In this document: positions 7,949 through 18,548 of the stretch, piece by piece | How positions within the stretch are numbered: the stretch's first letter is position 1 | Layout: each line of letters opens with the position of its first letter | Source of the DNA: Anaerolineaceae bacterium | Lineage (GTDB): Bacteria; Chloroflexota; Anaerolineae; Anaerolineales; Anaerolineaceae | Direction: 5' to 3' | Length of the DNA: 18,548 bases | Assembly (NCBI GenBank): GCA_003448875.1 | Contig: DLXG01000082.1 | Coordinates: 1-18,548, forward strand | The notes under the pieces: generated by a model | Databases searched by the model: none | Seen by the model: only the letters and a program-made list of their open reading frames with translations | Told to the model about the DNA's origin: nothing | Made by a program: the position numbers and the translations under genes

Positions 7949-8548
7949 ATGTTGAAACGATTCTGTCTCCTCCTCTGCCTGACCCTGCTTCTTTCGGCCT
8001 GCCGCGTGCTGCCGGAGCCGACACCCGAACCGCTGCCGACCATTTCTCTGCCCACCCTGCCGCCGCCATCTCCCACGCCTCTGCCTTCTCCCACACCGCT
8101 GCCTACCCCCACGCCTGAACCCCCCCTTGAGATTCAGGCGCAGCCGGCCCTGCCGCCTTTCATCCCCTTACAGCAAGCGCCCGTCTTTGCCCCGCCTTTT
8201 GCCCATCCCCAACCACCCTGCGGCTGGATGGGTGTGGCCGGTCAGGTGTTCGACGAGGAAGGCCGCCCGCTGAACGGTATCATCGTTTCGGTGGTCGGCA
8301 ATGTGGCCGGGCAGAGTGTGGACGCGCTTGGGTTTACCGGTCTGGCGACGGCCTACGGCCCGGGCGGCTATGAAGTGACCCTGCACAACGGGGTTGCGCC
8401 CGGCATCTTCTGGCTGCAGCTGTTTGATCTGGCCGCTCAGCCGCTGACCGAGCCGCTCAACTTTACCATGCTGAACGATTGCAGCACCAGTCTGGCAGTG
8501 ATCAACTTCCGCCAGCTGGATGCCGCTTTTCAACCCGTCCTGCCGTGA
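7949..8548 (+). CDS. Lipoprotein with proline-rich linker and regulatory-like beta-sandwich domain
   Basis: The 199-residue protein opens with a lipoprotein signal ending in LLSAC (Cys18). Residues 22 to about 57 are a Pro/Thr/Ser/Leu-rich linker with repeated P-T-P and P-S-P units, a wall-spanning or spacer style region. From about residue 90 a compact domain begins (PPCGWMGVAGQVFDEEGRPL) that resembles carboxypeptidase regulatory-like or CNA-B-like sandwiches, with the typical G-x-V-x-DEEGRPL-x-G pattern. Cys91 and Cys173 (FTMLNDCSTS) could form a disulfide. ATG 7949 follows GGGGA at very short spacing. The gene is monocistronic: its own -10 box precedes it and a strong terminator follows. 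No catalytic function is seen. A cell-surface structural or binding role is inferred from its topology only. Confidence 0.72.
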   Translation: MLKRFCLLLCLTLLLSACRVLPEPTPEPLPTISLPTLPPPSPTPLPSPTPLPTPTPEPPLEIQAQPALPPFIPLQQAPVFAPPFAHPQPPCGWMGVAGQVFDEEGRPLNGIIVSVVGNVAGQSVDALGFTGLATAYGPGGYEVTLHNGVAPGIFWLQLFDLAAQPLTEPLNFTMLNDCSTSLAVINFRQLDAAFQPVLP

Positions 8549-8576
8549 GACAAGATTAAGAAAGATTAGCATTTGG

Positions 8577-8615
8577 TTAAAAACGGCTGCAGCGCGGTTC
8601 TGCAGCCGTTTTTAA
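8577..8615 (+). terminator. Intrinsic terminator after the lipoprotein gene
   Basis: A 16-bp perfect stem (8577-8592 with 8600-8615, core ACGGCTGCAG / CTGCAGCCGT) with a 7-base loop has an A tract on its left arm and a TTTTT tract on its right arm. It would stop plus-strand transcription about 65 bases after the stop codon and could also act in reverse. It separates the lipoprotein from the polysaccharide operon. Confidence 0.88.
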
Positions 8616-8639
8616 TGCCTCTGGTTCGGGGGAGCGCCC

Positions 8640-8668
8640 TTGACCGATACCCTGTGCCGGTTTATAAT
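8640..8668 (+). promoter_or_regulatory. Sigma-70-type promoter of the polysaccharide operon
   Basis: TTGACC (8640-8645), a 17-base spacer and TATAAT (8663-8668) form a near-consensus promoter just after the terminator. The start point would fall near 8675, leaving only about 14 bases of leader before the ATG at 8689. Confidence 0.75.
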
Positions 8669-8688
8669 TCAACAACTGAATTTTGAAC

Positions 8689-10133
<1,445 letters not shown>

Positions 10134-10141
10134 GGAAAGGA

Positions 10142-10162
10142 CGGCGGGTCAATCCCCCGCCG
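10142..10162 (+). other. GC-rich hairpin between the epimerase and ABC permease genes
   Basis: CGGCGGG (10142-10148) pairs perfectly with CCCGCCG (10156-10162) around a 7-base loop, in the only sizeable gap (47 bases) of the early operon. No T tract follows, so it is not a standard terminator. It may stabilise or process the mRNA or set the level of exporter expression. Confidence 0.4.
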
Positions 10163-10180
10163 GTTGAAAGAACAACGCGT

Positions 10181-12279
<2,099 letters not shown>

Positions 12280-12282
12280 CTT

Positions 12283-13905
12283 ATGACACCATCTGGAAAA
12301 GACACCATCAAACGGATTCTGGGAAATATCCCCTTCACAGCCGAGTTGTACTATCTGGTGCGCCAGCGCGGCAAACCGCTGCGCACGCGTTTTTCGCTGC
12401 GCAATTTGCAGGCCCACCTGCCGCAAATTGCCGCTCAGGCAGCCGAACTGCGACAGAATGCGCCGGCCGGTAAAAAGATTTTCATCTTTGCTACCCTGCA
12501 CTACTGGATTGAACATGCCGCGCTGGTGGGCATGGCGCTGGCCGCGCAGGGACATAAAGTTACCTTGGGCTATCTGCCTTACGCCGACTGGCAGAATGAC
12601 ATCAACCGCTTTGACCTGCGCCGGCAGAATGCCTACGCCCGCAAGGTGCTGGAAGAAGCCCGTCCGCTGATGGATTCGGTCTCTTTCATCTCGGTACGCG
12701 CTCCCTACACACCTCTGCCGGCCGATTTAGCCGCCGCCGTGCAGGAAGTCAGCACTTACGATGCCCAGTACACCCTGCAGGTGGAAGAAATTGACCCACA
12801 GTCGGAGATTTACAAACTGCGCTTCAACCGCAACCGCGAGATTGCCCAGGCCGTGCTGGCCTACCTGCGTCAGAACCGCCCGGATGTGGTCATTGTCCCC
12901 AACGGCACCATTCAGGAATTGGGTGTGGTATATCGGGTAGCGCGTCATCTCAAATTGCCGGCGGTAACTTACGAGTTCAGCGATCAGCGCCAGCGCATCT
13001 GGCTGGCGTATAACAGCGAAGTGATGCGGCAGGATACCGCCAAGTTGTGGGAAGCCAGCAAAGACCAGCCCCTGCGCGAGGATCAACTGGAACGGATGCG
13101 CAGTCTGATGATGGCGCGCCAGCGCGCTTCGATGTGGGAAAACTTTGCCCGGCTGTGGCAGGGCAAACCCGCCGAAGGCGGGGAACAGGCCCGCCGCAAA
13201 CTGGGGCTGGATCAGCGCCCGGTGGTGTTGCTGGCCACCAACGTGCTGGGTGACAGTCTGACACTGGGGCGGCAGGTCTTTTCCAAATCCATGGCGGAGT
13301 GGATCAGCCGCACGGTGCAGTACTTCATCGGCCGGCCGGATGTGCAGCTGGTCATTCGGGTTCATCCCGGCGAGGTGTTGACTCACGGGCAGTCCATGGC
13401 CGATGTGGTGCAGCAAGTCCTGCCCCGCCTGCCGGATAACATCCGCCTGATTCGCGCCAGCGATGAAATCAACACCTACGATTTGATTGAGGTGGCCGAT
13501 GTGGGGCTGGTATATACCACCACAGTCGGCCTCGAAATGGCGATGATGGGCCTGCCGGTGGTGGTGGCCGGGCAAACCCATTACCGTGAACGCGGCTTTA
13601 CCTACGACCCGGATTCATGGGTGACCTACTTCAAACTGCTGGGGCATATACTGGAAAACCCGGCAGAATACCGTTTGAGCCGTGAGCAGGTTAATCAGGC
13701 TTGGCAGTATGCCTACCGCTTCTTCTTTGACTACCCCCAGCCTTTCCCGTGGCATCTGGTGCGGTTGTGGGAGGATTATCAGAACACCGATTTGAAAACC
13801 GCCCTGACCGGCAGCGAAAGTGAAGGTTACCGGCGCTCGTTCCGTTTTCTGGCGGGCGAACCGGTCAACTGGGATTACATCAAGAACAACGGCGGTAAAT
13901 CCTGA
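12283..13905 (+). CDS. Capsule/surface polysaccharide synthesis protein, GT-B-like
   Basis: The 540-residue protein has two Rossmann-like halves. The first contains KKIFIFATLHYWIEHAALVG at 64-83 and the strand DVVIVPNGTIQE at 201-212. The second has LVIRVHPGE at 356-364, then TYDLIEVADVGLVYTTTVGL at 398-417, with E418 following in the GLEMAMMGLPVVVAG run. The HP and T-x-GLE-x-A-x-x-GxPV patterns occur in capsule synthesis (KpsC/KpsS-like, Capsule_synth) and CDP-glycerol type transferases. It probably transfers a sugar or a linker unit at the nucleotide-sugar site formed by the second half. ATG 12283 lies 3 bases after the wzt stop, with GAGGCGG-like sequence upstream. The position between wzt and a methyltransferase suggests a role in chain building or capping. 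The exact donor is not readable. Confidence 0.72.
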   Translation: MTPSGKDTIKRILGNIPFTAELYYLVRQRGKPLRTRFSLRNLQAHLPQIAAQAAELRQNAPAGKKIFIFATLHYWIEHAALVGMALAAQGHKVTLGYLPYADWQNDINRFDLRRQNAYARKVLEEARPLMDSVSFISVRAPYTPLPADLAAAVQEVSTYDAQYTLQVEEIDPQSEIYKLRFNRNREIAQAVLAYLRQNRPDVVIVPNGTIQELGVVYRVARHLKLPAVTYEFSDQRQRIWLAYNSEVMRQDTAKLWEASKDQPLREDQLERMRSLMMARQRASMWENFARLWQGKPAEGGEQARRKLGLDQRPVVLLATNVLGDSLTLGRQVFSKSMAEWISRTVQYFIGRPDVQLVIRVHPGEVLTHGQSMADVVQQVLPRLPDNIRLIRASDEINTYDLIEVADVGLVYTTTVGLEMAMMGLPVVVAGQTHYRERGFTYDPDSWVTYFKLLGHILENPAEYRLSREQVNQAWQYAYRFFFDYPQPFPWHLVRLWEDYQNTDLKTALTGSESEGYRRSFRFLAGEPVNWDYIKNNGGKS

Positions 13906-13920
13906 AAAAGGGATGGTTGG

Positions 13921-14790
13921 ATGAGCGAAGCGCAGGTCAAGCAGAAGGTGCGTGAATTTTACGATCAGGTCGGCTGGCAGACTGTCGGCGACGGCCTGTA
14001 TCAAAACGCACGTTACGAAGACCTGCGCCCGGTTTCGCGGGAGTACATTCACCGCTGCCACCTGCGGATTAACCGTCATATCGCCCCGCAGGGCAATCTG
14101 TTACTGGATGCCGGCTCCGGCCCGGTTCAGTATCCCGAATATCTGACCTATTCGCAGGGCTACCGTTACCGCGTGTGTGCCGATATTTCCATTCTCGCCT
14201 TGCGGGAGGCGCGCAAGCGGTTAGGCCAGCACGGTTTGTATGTGGTTGCGGATGTCGCCAACCTGCCTTTCCGCCGTGAGGCATTTGACGGGGTGGTTTC
14301 TCTGCACACGCTGCATCACCTGCCACTTGGCGAGCAGATAAAAGCCTATTTTGAACTGTACCGCGTGCTGAACCCCGGCCGCAGCCTGGCGGTGGTCAAC
14401 GGCTGGACCGATTCGCCGCTCATGCGCCGTTTGGGCTGGCTGGTGCGTCTGATGGAAAAGACCGGCAAGTGGATTGCCCGCCTGCGCGGCAGGGAGAAAG
14501 CGGTGCCCGTGAACGGTGGCGAAGCGGTCACCAGCACTAAATCAACGGCAACCGGCACGTTTGTGGAAAAACTGGATGCCGTCTGGCTGCGCCGCGAACT
14601 GGCTGATTTGCAGCCCCAGATCTGGGTGTGGCGCAGTGTCAGCGTGCGCTTTCTGCGCGCCGTGATTCACCGTGTTTTAGCCGGACGGTTGTGGCTGCGC
14701 CTGTTATACGCGCTGGAAGAACGTTTCCCGCATTATTTTGGCGAAAAGGGGCAGTATCCCCTGATTGTGATTCACAAACCGAAAGGATGA
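13921..14790 (+). CDS. Class I SAM-dependent methyltransferase
   Basis: The 289-residue protein shows motif I LLLDAGSGP at 60-68, the strand-2 acid in VCADIS (D88), and motif VVADVANLPF at 108-117, all in the order of the Methyltransf_11 fold. VVSLHTLHHLP at 125-135 is the strand-4 region. The last third (about 150-289) is an added helical, basic part with several Arg/Trp-rich stretches. ATG 13921 follows AAGGG and lies 15 bases after the upstream stop. No catalytic acceptor motif is recognisable. Next to the exporter it could methylate the non-reducing end of the glycan as a chain-stop signal, as WbdD does in E. coli O8/O9a; this is an analogy only. Confidence 0.85.
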   Translation: MSEAQVKQKVREFYDQVGWQTVGDGLYQNARYEDLRPVSREYIHRCHLRINRHIAPQGNLLLDAGSGPVQYPEYLTYSQGYRYRVCADISILALREARKRLGQHGLYVVADVANLPFRREAFDGVVSLHTLHHLPLGEQIKAYFELYRVLNPGRSLAVVNGWTDSPLMRRLGWLVRLMEKTGKWIARLRGREKAVPVNGGEAVTSTKSTATGTFVEKLDAVWLRRELADLQPQIWVWRSVSVRFLRAVIHRVLAGRLWLRLLYALEERFPHYFGEKGQYPLIVIHKPKG

Positions 14791-14794
14791 TGAC

Positions 14795-14809
14795 CCGCCC
14801 GCCGGGCGG
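14795..14809 (+). other. Short GC hairpin before the pseB ribosome site
   Basis: CCGCCC and GGGCGG form a 6-bp stem with a 3-base loop in the 36-base gap before pseB. The ribosome site GGAGGA follows a few bases later. It may insulate pseB translation from the upstream gene; no terminator T tract is present. Confidence 0.35.
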
Positions 14810-14826
14810 ATGTGGAGGATACCTGA

Positions 14827-15834
14827 ATGGATTGGAGCGATAAAGTCGTACTGGTAACGGGGGGAACCGGCTCATTTGGCCGGAAGTTCATCCGCATTTT
14901 ACTGGATGAATACCGTCCGCTGAAGGTGATCGTATTCAGCCGCGATGAACTGAAACAACACGAGATGCGTCAGGCCGGATTTGATGACAAGCGCTTGCGC
15001 TACTTCATCGGCGATGTGCGCGACAAAGACCGCCTGCGCCGCGCCTTCAACGGGGTGGATGTGGTCGTTCATGCCGCCGCGCTCAAACAGGTGCCGGCCT
15101 GCGAGTACAACCCGATGGAAGCCATCAAGACCAACATCCTCGGCAGCGGCAATGTGATTGACGCCGCCCTGGATGCCGGCGTGAGCCGTGTGATTGCTCT
15201 CAGTACCGATAAAGCCGTCAACCCGGTTAACCTGTATGGAGCAACCAAACTGGCCGCCGAAAAATTGTTCATCCAGTCGAACAGTTACGCTGGCGGCATG
15301 GCAACCCGCTTTGCCTGTGTCCGTTATGGCAATGTGGTGGGCAGCCGCGGCAGTGTGGTGCCGGTGTTCCTCAAACAGCGCGAAAACGGCGTGATCACCA
15401 TCACCGACAAGCGCATGACCCGTTTCTGGATCTCACTGGAACAGGGGGTGCGGTTTGTGCTGCGTTGTGCCGAGCAGATGCTGGGCGGCGAAGTGTTTGT
15501 ACCGAAAATCCCCAGCATGAAAGTGGTGGATCTGGCCAAGGCGGTCGCCCCGCGCGCTGAAATTGAAACCATCGGAATCCGACCCGGTGAAAAACTGCAC
15601 GAGGTGCTGATTTCGGAGGATGAGGCGCGCACGACGGTGGAATTGGAGGATATGTATGTGGTGCAGCCGGCCGAATCGCTCTGGTTTGGGCGGGAGTGGG
15701 AAAGCCGCGGCAAACCCCTGCCGGATGGCTTCCGTTACGCCAGCAATACCAACACCGACTGGCTGACCATTGAAAAGATTCGTGAGATTATCCGTCCGAT
15801 CGAAGAAGCCTACAAACAGGGAACGCTGGAATGA
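14827..15834 (+). CDS. pseB: UDP-N-acetylglucosamine 4,6-dehydratase (inverting), PseB-type
   Basis: The 335-residue SDR enzyme has GGTGSFG at 12-18, FSRDELKQHEM at 37-47, VHAAALKQVPACEYNP at 81-96, and STDKAVNPVNLYGATK at 126-141 with D128, K129, Y137 and K141 as catalytic candidates. It ends with MTRFWISLEQGVRFVL and IPSMKVVDLAK. These match PseB, which removes water from UDP-GlcNAc to give a UDP-4-keto-6-deoxy-AltNAc-type sugar, the first step to pseudaminic acid. The FnlA/CapE relatives have Met in place of Y137 (from memory, NAMG-x-SK), so this is PseB-like. GGAGGA precedes ATG 14827. The 3' end overlaps the next gene by 4 bases, tying it to the reductase. Confidence 0.87.
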   Translation: MDWSDKVVLVTGGTGSFGRKFIRILLDEYRPLKVIVFSRDELKQHEMRQAGFDDKRLRYFIGDVRDKDRLRRAFNGVDVVVHAAALKQVPACEYNPMEAIKTNILGSGNVIDAALDAGVSRVIALSTDKAVNPVNLYGATKLAAEKLFIQSNSYAGGMATRFACVRYGNVVGSRGSVVPVFLKQRENGVITITDKRMTRFWISLEQGVRFVLRCAEQMLGGEVFVPKIPSMKVVDLAKAVAPRAEIETIGIRPGEKLHEVLISEDEARTTVELEDMYVVQPAESLWFGREWESRGKPLPDGFRYASNTNTDWLTIEKIREIIRPIEEAYKQGTLE

Positions 15835-16760
15835 CGCGCATTCTGGTTACGGGTGCCAGCGGCTTGCTGGGCTTGAATTTTGCCCTGCGTTACCATGCCG
15901 ACCATCAGGTCAGCGGGGTGGTTCACCGCAACCCGTTGAACAATCCGCCCTTTCAGCAAATTGTGGCCGACCTGAGTGATGCGGAAACTCTGCAAGCCGT
16001 GCTGGATCAGAGCGAGCCGGAAGTCGTGCTGCACTGCGCCGCGCTGGCTAATGTGGATGAGTGTGAACATGACCCGCAGCGCGCCTATCAGGTGAATGTG
16101 GCCTTGCCGGCCGGGCTGGCGCGTCTGGCGGCGCGGCATGGTTTCCGTCTGGTGCATCTTTCCACCGATGCCGTTTTCGACGGCCAGCGCGGCGATTACA
16201 CCGAAGAGGATACGCCCAACCCGTTGAGCGTGTATGCCCGCACCAAGTGGCAGGCCGAACAGCAGGTGCTGGAGACCTGCCCGCAGGCGCTGGTGGCGCG
16301 GGTCAATTTTTACGGCTGGAGTCTCTCTGGTCAACGCAGCCTGGGCGAATTCTTCTACTACAACCTCAAACAGGGGCGGGCGGTCAAGGGCTTTACCGAT
16401 GTGATTTTTTGCCCGCTGGAAGCCACTCAGCTGGCCGATCTGTTATTACGGCTGGTGGAGAAAGGCGCGGCGGGGTTGTATCATGTGGTCAGCAGTGAGT
16501 GCCAGTCAAAATACGCATTTGGAGTCAGTATCGCCCGCCGTTTTGGGCTGGATGAAAGCCTGATAGAGCCGGTTTCTGTGATGGAAGGCGGGCTGGTGGC
16601 GCGCCGCTCACCCAATTTGCGTTTACGCACCGATAAACTCGCCGCCGCACTGGGCGAACCGCCGCCCGGGCAGGCGGCCGCACTGGATCGTTTTTATCAA
16701 TTGTTTCTGGCCGGTTATCCCCAGCAGATTCGCTCGCTGGCGGATGGCCGTGTGGCATAA
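15831..16760 (+). CDS. RmlD-like NAD(P)-dependent sugar reductase
   Basis: The 309-residue SDR has GASGLLG at 8-14, VVLHCAALANVDECEHDP at 65-82, LSTDAVFDGQRGDYTEEDTP at 110-129 and the catalytic YARTK (Y135, K139). This is the RmlD pattern: dTDP-4-dehydrorhamnose reductase, and the same fold in FnlB/WbjC. Such enzymes reduce the 4-keto group of 4-keto-6-deoxy nucleotide sugars. ATG 15831 sits in the ATGA overlap with pseB, which makes the PseB product a natural candidate substrate. No RmlA, RmlB or RmlC is nearby, so dTDP-rhamnose is not the obvious product. In standard pseudaminate synthesis the step after PseB is an aminotransferase (PseC), so a reductase here is unusual. Confidence 0.82.
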   Translation: MTRILVTGASGLLGLNFALRYHADHQVSGVVHRNPLNNPPFQQIVADLSDAETLQAVLDQSEPEVVLHCAALANVDECEHDPQRAYQVNVALPAGLARLAARHGFRLVHLSTDAVFDGQRGDYTEEDTPNPLSVYARTKWQAEQQVLETCPQALVARVNFYGWSLSGQRSLGEFFYYNLKQGRAVKGFTDVIFCPLEATQLADLLLRLVEKGAAGLYHVVSSECQSKYAFGVSIARRFGLDESLIEPVSVMEGGLVARRSPNLRLRTDKLAAALGEPPPGQAAALDRFYQLFLAGYPQQIRSLADGRVA

Positions 16761-16794
16761 TCGTTTGAATTTTTGAAAAGAAGGAGACGGTAAG

Positions 16795-17868
16795 ATGTCT
16801 GTGGAGATCAAAATTGGAAATCGTCTGATCGGGGATGATCATCCCACCTATTTTGTGGCCGATATTGCCGCCAACCATGACGGCAGTCTGGAACGCGCCA
16901 AGTACCTGATCAGGCTGGCCAAGCAGGCCGGGGCTGATGCGGCCAAGTTCCAGAACTTTGCCGCGCCGAAAATCGTTTCAGATTACGGCTTCAAGGCGCT
17001 CGGTTCGCAGCAATCGCATCAGGCCAGCTGGAAGCGCACGGTGTTTGAGGTGTATCAATCGGCTTCCATTCCCTTTGAATGGACGTATGAACTCAAAGAA
17101 ACCTGCGAGAAGGTGGGAATTGATTACTTCTCCGCCCCGTATGACTTCGAGGCGATTGACTTCCTCGATGAGCACATGCCGGTGTATAAAATCGGTTCGG
17201 GCGATATTGACTGGCTGGAAGCGATTGAGCGCATCGCCCGCAAGGGCAAGCCGGTCTTTCTGGCCACCGGCGCGGCCAACATTGGCGATGTGCAGCGCGC
17301 TGTCCATACCGTCCTGGCGCATAATCCGCAGTTGGTGCTGATGCAGTGCAACACTAACTACACCGGCAGTATCGAAAACTTCAAACACGTGCATCTGAAT
17401 GTGTTGAAAACCTACCGTGCCATGTTCCCCAACGTGGTGCTGGGACTTTCGGATCACACGCCCGGCCATGCGGCCGTGCTGGGGGCGGTTGCGCTGGGGG
17501 CTCGAGTGATCGAAAAGCACTTCACCGATGACAACACCCGTGAAGGCCCCGATCACGCCTTTGCGCTCGACCCGATTGCGTGGGAAGAAATGGTCAAACG
17601 CACGCGTGAACTGGAAATGGCATTGGGCGATGGCGACAAGCGGGTAGCCGATAATGAACGAGAAACGGTCATTTTGCAGCGGCGCTGCCTGCGGGCGGCC
17701 CGCGACATCCGCGCCGGTGAGGTGATCACCCGCGAGATGATTGACGTGCTGCGTCCCGCCACGCCGGGCGCCATTTTGCCCCCCGAAATTGACCGTGTGA
17801 TCGGCACGAAAGCCCTGCGCGATTTGCCGCACGGCAAAGAAATTCGCTGGACGGATTTGGGCGATTGA
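16795..17868 (+). CDS. neuB: NeuB-family nonulosonic acid synthase with C-terminal SAF domain
   Basis: The 357-residue protein is a TIM barrel of the NeuB/PseI/LegI family plus an antifreeze-like SAF domain (about 294-357, from RRCLRAARDIRAGEVITREM). Family members condense phosphoenolpyruvate with a 6-carbon N-acyl-amino sugar to make a nine-carbon acid. Visible signatures are NHDGSLERAKYLIRLAKQAG at 27-46, DAAKFQ at 48-53, APYDFEAIDFLD at 114-125, and the metal-ligand histidines H221 (GLSDHTPGH) and H242 (VIEKHFTDD). The N-terminal ADIAANHDG differs from the more usual AE-x-G-x-NHNG, marking a distinct subgroup. AAGGAGA precedes ATG 16795. Whether the product is sialic, pseudaminic, legionaminic or a new acid cannot be decided from this window. 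Confidence 0.85.
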   Translation: MSVEIKIGNRLIGDDHPTYFVADIAANHDGSLERAKYLIRLAKQAGADAAKFQNFAAPKIVSDYGFKALGSQQSHQASWKRTVFEVYQSASIPFEWTYELKETCEKVGIDYFSAPYDFEAIDFLDEHMPVYKIGSGDIDWLEAIERIARKGKPVFLATGAANIGDVQRAVHTVLAHNPQLVLMQCNTNYTGSIENFKHVHLNVLKTYRAMFPNVVLGLSDHTPGHAAVLGAVALGARVIEKHFTDDNTREGPDHAFALDPIAWEEMVKRTRELEMALGDGDKRVADNERETVILQRRCLRAARDIRAGEVITREMIDVLRPATPGAILPPEIDRVIGTKALRDLPHGKEIRWTDLGD

Positions 17869-18548
17869 AGATTCTCTACTTTTCGCGCGATTACACGCCC
17901 CACGACCACCGCTTTTTGAGCGCACTGGCGCAGACGCCGCACACCATTTATTATCTGCGGCTGGAACGGTCAGCCCGCCAGCTGGAAGACCGTCCCCTGC
18001 CGCCGCAGGTTGAGCAGGTGCAATGGCTGGGCGGGCGTCGGCCGCTGGCGTGGCGGGATTATCCGCGCTTGCTGGCGGACTTGAAGCGCGTCATCCGCCG
18101 CATTCAGCCGGATGTCATCCACGCCGGGCCGATCCAATCGGCGGCTTTTCTGGCGGCGCTGAGCGGTTTTCGCCCGCTGGTGAGCATGTCGTGGGGTTCG
18201 GATGTGCTGCTGGATGCCGACCGCTCGGCGTGGATGCGCTGGGTAACCCGCTTCACCCTGCGGCGCACCACCGTGCTGGCAGCCGACTGCCGCACCGTGC
18301 AGGAAAAAGCGGCCGGCTTCGGCTTTCCGCGCCAGCGGGTGGTGCTGTTTCCGTGGGGAGTGGATTTAACCCGCTTTCAGCCCGGCCGGGCCGATGAGTT
18401 CCGCGCCCGGCGCGGCTGGCAGGATGCTTTTGTGGTGCTTTCGCTGCGCACGTGGGAGCCGCTCTACGGGGTGGATGTAGTGGCGCGCGGCTTTGCGCGG
18501 GCTGCCCGCCACAACCCGCGGCTGCGCCTGCTGCTGCTGGGCGGCGGC
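17865..18548 (+). CDS. Glycosyltransferase family 4, N-terminal two thirds (cut by window edge)
   Basis: An open frame of 228 codons begins with TTG at 17865, overlapping the NeuB stop by 4 bases (TTGA), and runs off the right edge. It starts with KILYFSRDYTPHD, a typical GT4 opening. It then shows QPDVIHAGPIQSAAFLAALS at 81-100, VSMSWGSDVLLDADRSAWMR at 106-125 and VVLFPWGVDLTRFQPG at 159-174, the hinge after the acceptor domain. Next come VVLSLRTWEPLYGVDVVARG at 190-209 and LRLLLLGGG at 220-228, the first part of the donor domain. The missing end should hold the acidic E-x7-E motif. It probably transfers a sugar to the glycan of this operon, possibly using the CMP-activated NeuB product, although GT4 is not a usual sialyltransferase family. 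Confidence 0.87.
   Translation, partial: MKILYFSRDYTPHDHRFLSALAQTPHTIYYLRLERSARQLEDRPLPPQVEQVQWLGGRRPLAWRDYPRLLADLKRVIRRIQPDVIHAGPIQSAAFLAALSGFRPLVSMSWGSDVLLDADRSAWMRWVTRFTLRRTTVLAADCRTVQEKAAGFGFPRQRVVLFPWGVDLTRFQPGRADEFRARRGWQDAFVVLSLRTWEPLYGVDVVARGFARAARHNPRLRLLLLGGG

Noticed and set aside
8004..8126. C-rich repetitive stretch as a tandem repeat array
   Set aside because: It encodes the Pro/Thr/Ser-rich linker of the lipoprotein in frame, so the repetition is explained by the protein.
8168..8572. 134-codon minus-strand frame opposite the lipoprotein gene
   Set aside because: It is the antisense shadow of a GC-rich gene with no motif; the lipoprotein on the plus strand has a signal peptide, lipobox and domain.
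12727..13581. 284-codon minus-strand frame opposite the capsule-type gene
   Set aside because: Antisense shadow: His/Gln-rich, no recognisable fold, and the plus-strand gene shows clear motifs.
14827..15834. FnlA/CapE-type dehydratase (L-FucNAc pathway) for the pseB gene
   Set aside because: The catalytic motif is NLYGATK with Tyr, as in PseB; FnlA/CapE have Met in that position. No FnlC-type 2-epimerase is present either.
16978..17925. 315-codon minus-strand frame opposite the NeuB gene
   Set aside because: Antisense to a strong NeuB family match; no domain.

Overview
The window joins two blocks that differ in base composition and point away from each other. Positions 1 to about 7815 are AT-rich and every gene is on the minus strand. 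From about 7949 to the end the DNA is clearly GC-rich (by eye around 60%) and every gene is on the plus strand. Together they look like one chromosomal surface-polysaccharide locus. No gene identifies the host. The GC-rich DNA, the lipoprotein with a long Pro/Thr/Ser linker and the mixture of EPS genes would fit a Chloroflexota (Anaerolineae-like) bacterium, but that is a weak inference. The AT-rich block looks like DNA of different origin placed beside the host operon.

AT-rich block, in transcription order (right to left): a GT4 glycosyltransferase (7813-6677), two GT2 glycosyltransferases (6671-5811, 5798-4941) and a flippase-like multi-membrane protein (4940-4014), packed as one operon. 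Next comes a secreted protein built from four beta-rich repeats (3932-2317). It has its own strong promoter and a strong hairpin after it, and a single-base frameshift breaks it near 2933. Then follow an FkbM-type methyltransferase (2232-1405), a TolB-like propeller lipoprotein (1393-314) and a class I methyltransferase that runs off the left edge (357-1). The glycosyltransferases would add sugars, the two methyltransferases could methylate the glycan, and the two exported proteins would sit on the cell surface.

GC-rich block: a proline-rich lipoprotein (7949-8548) ends at a strong terminator. A promoter at 8640-8668 then starts a tight operon. It encodes a winged-helix regulator, a GDP-L-fucose synthase-like reductase, the Wzm-like permease and Wzt-like ATPase of an ABC glycan exporter, a capsule-synthesis-type GT-B protein, a class I methyltransferase, PseB (UDP-GlcNAc 4,6-dehydratase), an RmlD-like reductase, a NeuB-family nonulosonate synthase and a GT4 glycosyltransferase cut by the right edge. 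Many genes overlap by 4 bases or nearly touch.

Read as a pathway, the plus-strand operon makes nucleotide sugars (a 6-deoxyhexose and probably a nonulosonic acid), assembles a glycan in the cytoplasm, may cap it with methyl groups and exports it through the ABC transporter. The least ordinary part is the PseB - RmlD-like reductase - NeuB trio, which has a reductase where the pseudaminate pathway normally has the PseC aminotransferase.

I see no tRNA, rRNA, CRISPR array, transposase or attachment site, and no gene-free stretch longer than 300 bases.
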